Of a DNA stretch of 64,000 nucleotides, positions 41,901-53,790 are shown one piece after another. Below the pieces are notes generated by a model. The model saw nothing but the letters and a program-made list of their open reading frames with translations, was not told the origin of the DNA and searched no databases. Origin of the DNA: Omphalotus guepiniiformis. Its lineage: Eukaryota > Basidiomycota > Agaricomycetes > Agaricales > Omphalotaceae. The stretch covers positions 310,001 to 374,000 of the forward strand of contig JAQOOI010000076.1 of assembly GCA_028554645.1 (NCBI GenBank), written 5' to 3'. The translations under genes and the position numbers were made by a program. Position 1 is the stretch's first letter, and the number at the start of each line of letters is the position of its first letter.

Positions 41901-44137
41901 CTCCAGTTGATCGCCATAAAAGACGGGACGTTGGCTTGTCTTCTGTGCTCTCGTTCCAGGTATAGTGATTTATCTGTTGAGTGCCACCGCCTCCAAAGAC
42001 CATGAGCTCGTTATTTGAGATTATTTCGAAGGCATCGTAAGGGCCAGTGAAGAGCATTTTTAGAAGCTTGGGTCTGAATGTACGATAATGAAATGTTGGG
42101 CAGAGCAGAAACTAGCATTGACTCACTGAGTATTTGTGGACTCTAGCTCTTTCTTGTGAGATACTTCATCGTTATTGGCATCGACGACCGTGACTGTGTA
42201 TAACTCGATTTTCTCCTGCAAAGTCCTCAATAAGTGTCCAGATATACGAGATCATCTGGGACCCATACTTCAAATGCAATTACAAAGGTGCTGCTATTGA
42301 TCCATTGGGCTTGACGTATGAGGTAGGCGGGGTGAACAAAAAGAGAACGGCAAGAACCTTCCGCATAAGTGAATGCCTTGGCATTTGTATTAACTTCCAT
42401 CCAGGTAACAACTCAATGCACGCTTACCACAAGCTCATGTTCAGACCATCCAAATCCCAGTAAGACCTCACCAATTGAACGCGTCTGAAAATGAATCAAT
42501 TGATGCTCAAAAGATATTTTCCCGCATATATGAGCCGCTTCCAGTCGTATTCTAATCGATGTAGAAACGGAACGCATGTGCGTAGCCTGGTCTGTCGGCC
42601 GAGGCTTCATCTTGAATAGATTGGGGAGGGGTAAAGGCCCTATATTGATTACTTGTTCAGAAGAGCCCTTCTCTGGCGCGGGATAGGGTAACAATGGCGA
42701 TAAGACGTGTAGAGGACGAATGATAAATTCCCCTTCAAGATTCAGATTGTAGAACATGACCTGGGAATCTGAAACGACTAATGTCATTCTAGAACGTATT
42801 TGAAATAGATTGAACGTACTGTCTGCAATGTGTAATCCGACAGCTTGGGGAACAGCAGCGCAGTACCACTGCGCAATGCACTCAAATTTCACTTCGAGCG
42901 CTCCAATTAGATGGCTGGTGCGCAATTCAACAATAACGACCCTGCATTGTTCTTGATTGTTGTCGTCTTGAGATTCCGATATCCCTAACGATTGTGCGTT
43001 CTCGTCGAGGGACGCACTAAGCAGTAAGAGGGTACGCTGTCATTGATGCATCAGGCTTGCATTCGTGAAGATCAGAAACATCTTTCACCTCGCCAGATCT
43101 GTAGCATTGCAGATGGCTCCAGACCCAAGTATCGTGTACAGTGTTTCTCTCTCGAGCGCCTTCTGCAAACGGCAAGACGGTATCGTCAATACGCAAACTA
43201 GCGAGGCATCTGCCATCGTTAGTAGAAAGAATGGACAGGTCTCTATAGAGTATGAGGAATGAGAAGAGACCAATTACAAGGAACGCGGTTGCTGCACCCA
43301 CCCGGATTGTTGCAGTACTGCCACAACATCGGCTCGGTCCAACAATCTTATTGTAACGATAGAATTTCTTGTCCCAGAACGAGGCGGCACAATATGTGAA
43401 TGTATTTCGAGGTCCACTGACTTTTTGGATGGAGTAAGCGTTTTTGGCGAAATCGGTGCTGATAAAGATAGCGGGGTAAATGAGGGTGAATTCGTCGATG
43501 ACAGCAATGAACTCGAAGTTTCTTTACGCCTCTTCATGGGGCTGGACTCCGCAGAGGGAGATACGGGTTTTAGATCAGCTGTAGGTCTTTCGGGGTGGAG
43601 CTCAGAACTGGTTCTCTCCTTTGGCCCCCGACCCTTCAACATATCCTTCAATCTCTCTGGTTCGTCGTCAAAGTCCACGTAATTCTTTGGGGCCTCTACT
43701 TGTTCAGCTGTGACTCCTGATACGATACGTGATCTCTGATTCACAGCAAACGGAGACATGTAGGTACTAGAAGGAGACGTCGACCTGGATGTAGGATGAG
43801 ACGCGCGAGACATGGGAACGGGACTCAATCGCGGGGAAGATTTTGCGCTGGTTGCTTTCAGGCTTTCGGCGCCCCTTTTGTCCTTGCTTTCTGAGCGACA
43901 GAACATGAGGAACGACCCATCTTGAAGCCCTACAATAGATCCTATAGATGTGTTCCCGGCGGTATGTGACGCAGTGGTTTCCGAATGAGTTTGAGAGAGG
44001 CCCCAAGACACCAGTATCGATGACGAGCTATTGAGCCGACTCCTCTCAATGAAGTTTGACGCTGTAAGAGCATTCTGGGGTTCAGAGATATTGAGAAATG
44101 TTAAAGGGACCTCAAAGGGCGTGTAAGAATTAGACAT
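38950..44137 (-). CDS. WD40 protein related to WDR7 / rabconnectin-3 beta
   Basis: Large protein (about 1,500 residues, many short introns) probably assisting V-ATPase assembly on endomembranes, as WDR7 does with DMXL proteins in animals. N-terminal and central WD40 units include IGSIVGLQDGSFLMFCR, IIGGGDDGSIAIWTTE and DNLLLAYADHRVRLWDIKAK. A helical, armadillo-like middle part follows (LRHSVRLLFDAALVRLSDDV; ILRALFTLATSSRKDS). The last two WD units, LAVGTNEGAIVMYDLKTAIR and GHKKRLTACSFSPDGRRLVT, and the tail FVRLEWTADRSVKLKIRDST match the order of the WDR7 C-terminus. The stop at 38950-38952 needs a 35-nt last intron; without it the frame ends at 39069. Ser/Pro-rich stretch near residues 90-260. 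Start at 44137. Confidence 0.65.
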
Positions 44138-44460
44138 AGCCTAGGCTGCAGCACGTCCGACAGTTAGACAGGAGCCCGTCAAAATGAGATTTCGTCTTTT
44201 GCGCGCAAGTTCGGTGTCGATTCACGACAGCAAGCATGGGAGTACAGGCTTGCTATCAGCCGCTAAGATACTGAATTGGCAGCCTATAAATGATAGAACT
44301 TGTTGTTGAATGTGACAGAGGTGACAGGTGTTACTTTCTCAAGTCCCTTTGCTTTCAAGTACTTGCTTGTCCGCAAACTCTTGTCTGCGACGAACCCTCT
44401 CACCCTCAAGTCGTTCTTTACATTCTTCATATTCTAGTCTCCACTTCATTGTATTCAGAA
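44138..44460. promoter_or_regulatory. Bidirectional promoter WDR7-like / ARF6-like
   Basis: 323 bases between divergent start codons. Pyrimidine-rich just upstream of the ARF start. No clear TATA box or known motif. Confidence 0.35.
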
Positions 44461-45351
<891 letters not shown>

Positions 45352-45844
45352 ACGGCCTCCTCCTCTTCTTCCTTCTACGTCTCGACCTGTAGGATATTTT
45401 CCTCCACCTCCAAGCGCGTCGCGTTAGAGTTGCTCTGGAGTCATTGATACCCCCCCTCTCTCGTCCTCTCAATCCGCTACTTGCCCTCGCTACGTACCGA
45501 ATAGTTTTATGGCCCTGCATGACCTTTGCCACGCTGACATGGACACTACATCCATATAACTGCCATGCCTATCTTTTCTGCCTTTGTTCTCATTTTTCTT
45601 GCTACCTCATACCCACCTACCTCTTTGTTCGTAGAACAGTATCTTTCTGGGTGGTTGGTTTTATCGTACAATTTAATGGAGCATTTTTGTTTATGTCTGC
45701 TGCAAGCTGGAAACAAAATTTCAGCAACAAAGGGACAGTGCTGCGTCGCATGTAGTACTTACCTAATAAGAATGTCGTGCTAATTTATCATCAACTCGAA
45801 TACCATTGCAAGAGGAATGGTCTTCAAATACTTTCTCTTCAACT
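45352..45844. other. Intergenic, 3' flank of ARF6-like and promoter of cysteine synthase
   Basis: About 490 bases, pyrimidine-rich at 45355-45600. Open frames here give no recognisable protein. No RNA gene seen. Confidence 0.4.
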
Positions 45845-47242
45845 ATGTTGTCTGCGACGCGCTCGTCGCTCTTGCGTAGACGCTTCACCAGCGGTGCTGT
45901 TGATGGCTTCACCGGGGCAGTAGGGAACACGCCTCTGGTTCGTGCCGATCACTGAATTCGTCTTGGTTTGCTTTAACGAAGTTCTCGCTACAGATTTATT
46001 TAAAAGGGTTATCTGAGAAAGTTGGCTCTCATATCTGGGGAAAAGCCGAATTCCAAAATCCCGGAGGGAGCGTCAAGGACCGTGCTGCACTTGGAGTTGT
46101 CAGAGACGCAGAAAAGCGAGGATTGTAAGTAGACCAAGCGATCGTCGCAGCCGTATCGACAGAGATTTTTGCAGGCTTAAGCCAGGTGGCACTGTTGTCG
46201 AAGGAACTGCTGGTAATACAGGAATAGGATTGGCTCATGTCTGCAGAGCAAAAGGTTACAGATGCGTGATATTCATGCCCGACACACAGGTAGAGAACGC
46301 GCTGTTCGTTTCATCATTCAGCACACTCATATTTCTTTAACAGAGTCAAGAAAAGATCGATCTACTACGGATGCTTGGTGCAGAAGTCCACCCAGTACCT
46401 GCCGTCGCGTATGACAACCCTGCCAACTACAATCATCAAGCACGCGACTTTGCCAAAAACCTTCCCAACACTATATGGACGGACCAGTTTGATAATACTG
46501 CAAATGCAAACGCACACTATGAATCGACTGGGCCAGAAATATGGGAACAGACAAAAGGAGACTTGGACGGATTCATTTGCGCAACCGGCACAGGTGGAAC
46601 CTTGGCCGGCATCGGGAAGTACTTGAAGGAAAAGAGCAAGGGAAAAACACAAATCTGGTTGGCTGACCCTCCAGGTAGTGTGTTGACTAGTACGTACCGA
46701 GTGTTGTGTTCGGAATCTCCGGCTGAAAGGGCTGATTCTATTTACCACAGGTTATGTGACCAGCGGTGGCAAATTAGTTGAAAGATCGGGAAGTTCAATA
46801 ACGGAAGGTCAGGCGGGTAATTGATTCTCGTGTGCTGGTCTTCTTAACGCAGGTTAAACAGGCATTGGCCAGGGGCGTATAACGAATAACTTAGGAACGT
46901 TTGTGAACGAGCTGTCGGGTGCATTCACTGTACCAGACAACAAGTCGATAGAAATGCTCTACCGTCTATTAGACACGGAAGGACTCTATCTTGGGGCGAG
47001 CTCGTCACTTAACGTAGTGGCCGCTGCGGAGCTAGCTGTGAAGCTTGGAAAAGGTAAGCATGGTGGTCTGGAACCGGCATGTGTGTCCTTCTAAATTATG
47101 AACAGGATCGAAAGTGGTGACAATCTTGTGTGACGGAGCGTATAGGTACCAAAGCCGATTATTTTCGAAGCAATGGCTTGCGTCGAAGGGACTGGAAGAG
47201 GCTATTCCGTCTGAACTGAAAAAGTACGCGGTGTTGGAGTAG
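45845..47242 (+). CDS. Cysteine synthase (PLP-dependent), probably mitochondrial
   Basis: O-acetylserine sulfhydrylase family. The N-terminus [20 protein letters not shown] is basic and lacks acids, as in a mitochondrial presequence. Fold-type II signature: [15 protein letters not shown] over intron 1, then [15 protein letters not shown] with the Schiff-base Lys, [20 protein letters not shown], the PLP-phosphate loop [20 protein letters not shown], and the C-terminal [20 protein letters not shown]. The [20 protein letters not shown] part is joined across an intron (acceptor TACCACAG). Resembles the fungal cysteine-synthase-2/MCY1-type group rather than the bacterial CysK, by the LADPPGS and SITEGIGQGRI elements, but this needs an alignment. 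All active-site motifs present; intact. Confidence 0.88.
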
Positions 47243-47408
47243 TAAGTAGATAGTACTTAGCTGGTACTTAGTACGGTGTAAGTGTAAGTACTACTACTAG
47301 ACTGTAGTTGATTCTGCTTATATAACGATAAGGATGTAACGTGGTCCGCGTGCCAGAGCCGCCAACGACTACCAGCGCGGCCATCTTGCAATTCTTTCCT
47401 CTTCACTT

Positions 47409-49197
47409 ATGACCGCGTCTTCGTCCTCTCCAGACGTCCAGGCAGAGGATATTCAAAAAAATAAGACAGAGCATATACCCGTACCAACTAATTCTCTTTC
47501 TAATGGTGTCGACCAACCTCCAGAGTCTTCTGCTCTTCCAGTTTCTTCTCTTACTGAACACCAACCTATGACTCCCCCAGAAACTGACACGTCTCACTCT
47601 CATCCTTCTCCTGAACCAGAGAAATCCAATGTCGAGACGACGACGTCAAAGGCCAAGGAGACTGGCGCTTCCGATGGAAATGAAAAAGACGCGGAGAAAC
47701 TAGAGGACGGCTCTCTCTCCAACACCCTCAGTAGCAATTCGCGAAGAAAGGTCCAGATGTCTTCTACTTCTGAGGGTCCCGCTCCCTCTTCCTCCAACAC
47801 CGCTGAATCCTCTAAAAAACAACAACAACCGCCGCGGCCCAAACAATCCCTGCTTTCTAGAGTCATACGCAAACTTATTCCCTGCGTTCCATCCTCTCGC
47901 TCTCAGCTAGTTGATATTGAAGAACCCAACTTGACGGGTGTTCCGTTGGCTGAGAAGGACAAGCCCTCTGCTCCAGAAGATGCTGCACCGGCAGCAGAAC
48001 CGAGTGCTCCTTCTAGCAAGGACGCTAATCCTCCTGCTGCAGACGATTCACCGTCCGCACCGCCTGTCCCTTCTCCTCTAGTTGTCCCTCCAGCTTCTCC
48101 ATCCGATGCAGAGGTAATTTTACCCCCAACCCCAACTTCCCAACTTTTACCACAAGCGGAAACTGAAGGCATGACTTCAGGAGCTGTAGTGCCTCCTGGC
48201 TCCACAGGCACGCTGGATAGTAAAAGACACTCACACTACTCAACCACTCCTACGAACGCCAGCCCCGATGGGGAAGAGTCGGAGGGTACTAGTAGCTTTA
48301 CGGAGGATGAGGATATGGATGATGCTGGACACATCGATGACCTAGAAGATGAGGAAGATAGGCTCATCATGAATGGGGGTGCGGGGATCCCTATTGGCCC
48401 GGTATGTTTTAGTCCGTGTGGGAGCGACTCTTACTTACCGTACTTTGCAAGGATGGCATCCCAAGGCCATTGCTGCCCCCAATCGCGCCTCAGCATGCTG
48501 GCAGGAAATGCCTTGTGCTCGATCTTGATGAGACTCTAGTTCACAGTAGTTTCAAGGTAAGTATCCGCCTCTTGAGAGGCCTACCTTTAATTGATATCGT
48601 CGCACAGTCCATACAGCAGGCAGACTACGTTGTGCCGGTGGAGATCGAGTACACATGGCATAACGTCTATGTTATCAAACGCCCAGGCGTTGATAATTTC
48701 TTAAAGAAGATGGGTGAATTGTATGAAATTGTGGTATTCACTGCCAGTCTCAGCAAGGTGGGCTATCTCGTACGACCTTTTCCCTTTACGTGTTCCGTAA
48801 TCTATTTTCTCTCGCGTCTCTCTTAGTACGCGGATCCAGTCCTAGATCGATTGGACGTGGCCCACACAATAACACATAGACTGTTCCGAGAAAGCTGCTA
48901 TAATCACAAGGGCAACTATGTAAAAGTCAGTATCCCATATCAAACGTCTGAACTAGTTCTAAGTGTCAATTCTACTTCCTTCCTTTGTAGGATCTCTCGC
49001 AATTGGGGCGGCCTATTGCGGATACTATCATTCTGGATAACTCCCCCGCATCCTATATATTCCACCCCAACAACGCGGTCCCGGTCTCTTCTTGGTTTAA
49101 TGATCCACATGACACTGAGTTGACCGATCTGGTACCGTTTCTCGCCGACCTTGGCGAGGTCGAGGATGTGAGAGGCGTGCTGGACGGTGCTCGGTGA
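47409..49197 (+). CDS. PSR/SCP-type HAD phosphatase, paralogue A
   Basis: Ser/Thr phosphatase of the FCP1-like (NIF) family; fungal relatives PSR1/PSR2 act in salt-stress and growth signalling at the plasma membrane. A long disordered N-terminus (about 330 residues) carries [16 protein letters not shown] and [20 protein letters not shown]. The catalytic domain begins [20 protein letters not shown] with the [10 protein letters not shown] nucleophile motif; then [60 protein letters not shown], and the late Asp motif [14 protein letters not shown]. Ends [14 protein letters not shown]. Four introns in the catalytic half, at the same positions as in paralogue B. No N-terminal MG-CC lipidation motif as in yeast PSR1. 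Confidence 0.9.
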
Positions 49198-49956
49198 TAG
49201 TTTTGGCTTCGGGCGAACGGTCCCACTCTGCTCAGTAACTCCTCCAGTCATGTTTACACGCTGCCGTCGTCCGGGCGTCGAACGATCCGTCCCTGTCATG
49301 TCCTTGGTCTATGCGGTTGGTCCATATACACATCCCGATTTATACCCTGCAAGTAAACAGTTTTTGCCGCACGCACCCTTTTTTTCTCTCTTCTCACACC
49401 CAGCATGCACCAACTCGCTTCTCGCTTTTCTGCCCATTTTTTTTTTTGGACCAGACTCGAATAGCTCATTACGTTCCTTTTAACCTGAATTTCTGTGTCA
49501 TACATACTACTTAAATTTCCTTGGTTGTGCTCTTGCAGCACATATGGATTGGTGGTGGTACAACGTTGGACAGCTCGTTGGATAGATAACATCACTCTCT
49601 GTCCTTGCTATCCAACTTGGTACCCTTAATTGTCCGCTTTCGGTGTAACGAATTTGGTACGAAGAGTAATGACGAAACGCAATACCATCTTTTTGGACGT
49701 ATGTAGCCCAAGATTTCGTATAAGCTGTACATGTGTACGGCATACCGCACGCTGGGTGCCAAGAACGTGTGAAGCTACTCACCAAAGAATTCGTTTCTCA
49801 GTATCGCGCGAGGTATAGATTAAGTTTGTATTGCAGTGAAGCTTATTCAACGAACACCCATGCCACTATACCCTACTTCCTACCAACAACAACTTTGATA
49901 TACAGAGCTCGTCAAGAATTAATAAACCACCTCTAGATCAGTCTTTGATATCCACC
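49198..49956. other. Intergenic between convergent genes
   Basis: About 760 bases after paralogue A and before the stop of the membrane/coiled-coil gene. T-rich near 49370-49450 (a run of T at 49438-49447). No credible gene, tRNA or repeat found. Confidence 0.45.
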
Positions 49957-52900
49957 TCAAGGCCTGAGATGGGACGCTTTCCCGGCAGCATTGTTATTCG
50001 AAACAGGCTCTTCATCATCCCACGGGCTGAAATTGGGTTTGCGTATACGCGGCAGCGACTGTAGCCAGGAAGGGATCACCTTGCCCAGCTCTGGCTGAGG
50101 CTCGAAGCGTGGAGGTGCGCGATTGACCGCATGAGCGTGAGTGTGAGAAGGCGAAGGAGGAATGCTTCCAACGTCACTTAGACTCGGCAGACGCTCCAAA
50201 CTAGCATTGGTAGAACTCCCCAACCCACGCTGCAAGGCCTCTCGCTCAGCTGGAGACGGAGCAAAAGCACGAAGAAGAGTGCTACTGTCAGACGCTGAGG
50301 AGGAAACAAGTGTCGAGGAGAGACCGTTCGGGTTCAGCGCATCATAAACCGGTCCGACACCTAGCAAGGGCTTCGGATTAAAAACCACATTGGCAGGCTG
50401 GACTTTCCGATACATGTCAAAGACTTTGGCGTCAGGGTTGAGGCCCTTCTTAGCTTTGTCTTTTGACGATAGAGAAAACCAGCGAAGAGGATATGATTTC
50501 TCCGTGAAAATGGGGTCGACCTCCTCCGAACCATAACCTGTGGAAGATGGGTCTGAATTATTCCGCTGCAAGTGAGTATTCACATTCCTGGAAGACAAGC
50601 TATACCGTTCCCGCTCACGAGGAGACAGGATACGGACCTCAAAAGGATCATGCTCGGGGTCATCAGCGGTAGGCGACAAGGAATGTGGTGCAAAGGTGAG
50701 GGTGCCATTATCGTCTGATCGCTGTGTGCGCTGAGAGGATTCATGAACACTTTTATCTCTCCAGTCCCTGTCCAAGAAAACGTCACTTTCGGATTGAAAA
50801 GAACGGGAGATACCGTCAGCGTTATCGAGGGAAGAGATCAGAGCCGCAGGAATCAGGGAGGAACTCGTTAACGGAGAAAGTACGACAGCAGGTGTTTGAG
50901 GTACATCAAGATCTGCAAATGGAGAGAACTTCCCCGGAACAGGTTGCGGTCGGGTCACAAAAGGAGCTGTATCAAAATATCCCTGGCTTTGGAAAGCTGG
51001 GCGGCTATTTGCTGCTATGGAGGGTCCATTGAAGTTTGAGAGGCCTGCAAGCACTAATTTCGAGGGCATTTGTCTTTCGCGAGAGTCAGAACGCCTGTCT
51101 GGACCAACAACGACCGAACTGCTGTCCCCTGGGAGAACGTCGGATCGTTGGGTAATATCGGAGGCGGGATAAGGAACAACAGTTGCGTTGAACGGCGTAA
51201 TCGAAGACCAGGGATCGGACACATCAGATTTACTAGCCGTGGGTTTAGAATGCAAGGACTGCTCCTGTTTCTGTGCCTCCGCGCGTTCGTGCATGAGACG
51301 AAGTGTTTCCTTTCGGTCAGATAGCTTGTCCTCAAGCTCCCTAGCACGGAGATTAAGAGCAGCAACCACATCCTCTGCAACCTGGATTTCCCGTTTTTTG
51401 CACTCCAACTCGTCTCGGATATCGTGTTCCGCTTCGGACATGTTCTCTTTACTCTGCCGAAGCGACGATCCGTCATGAGACAGACGTTGCTGAAGGAGGG
51501 CGATTTCCTTATCAAGAAACTCCATACGTTGGGTGGCGTCATCGCGAGCACTTTCAGCCGCACGTAGCCTCTTCTCAGCATCCCTCTTTGTGCCTTCGGC
51601 AGCCCGCTTCGCATCATCCAAAGTTTTAGTGCGAGACTTGAGTTCATTCCGAGAAATATCCTCCTGACGTTTACGCTCCCTACAGGAATCCAATTCGGCT
51701 TGTAGAAGCGAATGAGCATGAGATGCAGAGTCTTGGGTCTCCGCCAGTTGCGTACGGAGATCAAGAACCGAGGACTGCGACAATGCAATCTGTTGTAGCA
51801 ACTCGACCACACGCGGTGACTGATCAAACGAAGTAGTTGAGGTGGGTACAGGTGAAGTTAAACCGTGCTGCTCTCCAGATAGGGAAGACTGTGACTGAGA
51901 ATGCGGCAGCGACTGCGTATTGTTGCGCTCCGTAGCTGAATGCGCGTTACGGGGAGTATGCAAAGGCAAAGTAACACACTTTGGAAGGGGTGGTGGTGTA
52001 GAGCTGCGAGAGTGTATGAGACCAGAGCGCTGAGACGACTTGTCGCGATTCCTTAATCTCGGAGGAGAGCCTCTAGCAAGACCATGAGGAGGGAGATTCC
52101 TGGTGGAGAAGGGAAGACCCGGAAGCGCTAACTCACACAATGAGTACGAGCATTCAAGAGCAGCGGGATCGTGACTCACCATTGAACTCGTTAAGCCTAT
52201 CCAGAGTCTTCATACCTAAAATGCCAGAATTCCAAGTTTCCTCTTCACTAGAGCGCGCAATAACATCTTGATACCATGCCTCAAGTACTCCACCTCTCCA
52301 CCATTTTCCAAATGCACCAATAAACCAAGAATCAGAGATCATTGAGCTATCACGCTGGTCTTGCAACGCGCGATCAGCTTTAGCCAAAGGAATTATTGCA
52401 GCAATAGTGAAGATACCGAAGCTGTGAAAAACATGTTTGGGAGTTCGTAGAGAAACCGAAGCACGATTGGCAAAATGGAAAGGGGATCGATTGTCAAAAG
52501 GGAGAGTGTGGCGGGGGTTGGAAGCGTTGTGTCTAAAAGATATATGCTTCGAGATTGTATTCTGGTGCACATCAGGATCATCATCAATATTTTCATCGAG
52601 ACGACTGAGGTGCTGTCGGAAAGATAACTCGGTGAGGTAGGCTCTGAATGAGTTTTCAGACGGGTTGGTGAGGTAAGCTGAGAGGAAAACAAGCATGAGC
52701 AGTCTGAATGTACCATGATTTGAACAAAAAGTATGAAAAAATGAAATGGCTCTCAAGCGAAAAAGAATGGTAGAGAGCACAACCAGAACAGACGCTTACC
52801 AAGTACAAGAAAGACGATACAAAACACCACGACGCAAAACATAGACTGGATGTCGCCCTTGCCTAAAACGGTGCCGAACAACTCCGCAAAAGGTCTGCGG

Positions 52901-53158
52901 AGCGACATTAGACCCAGGCCACCAAAAGAGATGCTCATCATAAGAAAAAGAGAGTCCCTCCGGGATTTTCGAGGGAAGATAGAATGACCTGGGGTGGCAA
53001 GAGGGCTGCCAGAATTAGCTTGGACAGACAGATTGCTACTGGCCGCTGTCGCGACCACAGGCCGAGTAAATGGAAGTAAGAAACAAAAAGCAGACGACAA
53101 ACGGCGAGAAAGGCACTTGGGAGGAAGGGGTTCGCAAGATAAAATCTCCCCAAGCCAT
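49957..53158 (-). CDS. Membrane protein with long coiled coil, unknown function
   Basis: Not recognised. About 1,030 residues. The start at 53158 (MAWGDFILRTPSSQ) gives a hydrophobic segment (FVVCFLFLTSIYSAC) and joins through a 67-nt intron to SIFPRKSRRDSLFL; the longest continuous frame there lacks an ATG. Further hydrophobic segments follow (MFCVVVFCIVFLVL; LLMLVFLSAYL; VFHSFGIFTIAAIIPLA). After WFIGAFGKWWRGGVLEAW comes an intron (donor GTGAGT) and a large exon, 49957-52141, with a Pro/Ser region, a coiled coil (from SPRVVELLQQIALSQSSVLD to about ARELEDKLSDRKETLRLMHE) and a disordered C-terminus containing SYPLRWFSLSSKDKAKKG. The layout suggests an ER- or nuclear-envelope-anchored protein with a cytosolic or nucleoplasmic coiled coil; this is inference. 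Confidence 0.6.
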
Positions 53159-53790
53159 GCGCCGTCACTGTCACGCGTCACACTCAAGTAATATCACAGC
53201 CTTCGTTGAACTGGTACTGCAGTATGTGCAGTGGCACTTTGTTGATGGTTTTCCGGTTTCCATGGATTAGGAATACTAGTTATGCATATAATTTATAAAA
53301 CATCATCGATGCAACATCTACAGTGCTTAATGGATGAATTGACGGTCCTCTCTACAGTAAGCTTCGGCTCATGGCTGAGCCACATAGAGACGTATTACTC
53401 CAGTCTGATCATGGGATATCTTAATGACTCGAAAGATCTCTCCAGCCTTCTGTCCAGTGCCCGTATGCCCGTCATCCGAAATCTCCAATTCCAGTATCTG
53501 TATGCTTAAAGCTGATGTTCTTCTGACCTCTTCTGACTCGCTGTTACACTGCGCTTATATAGGCAAGCATATAATACTACACTGACTTGAATACCCGGAT
53601 CCCCGATCCGACATGATGCCATCTGACAATCTGGCAGATAGTGATTCTATGTGATACGGAGGCTGGTAACGGAGCTGATAGTAATACGAGCGGCGAGCAT
53701 TCGGAAGCGACTTCAGGCGCCTAACACTGGCATTGGCAACCATCGTGCATAAGCGCATATAAGTAAGATGCGCGTTGTGACCCTCTGAAG
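53159..53790. other. Intergenic, no gene seen
   Basis: About 630 bases: promoter of the membrane/coiled-coil gene and 3' flank of the TPP1-like gene. Short frames only; nothing recognised. Confidence 0.4.
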
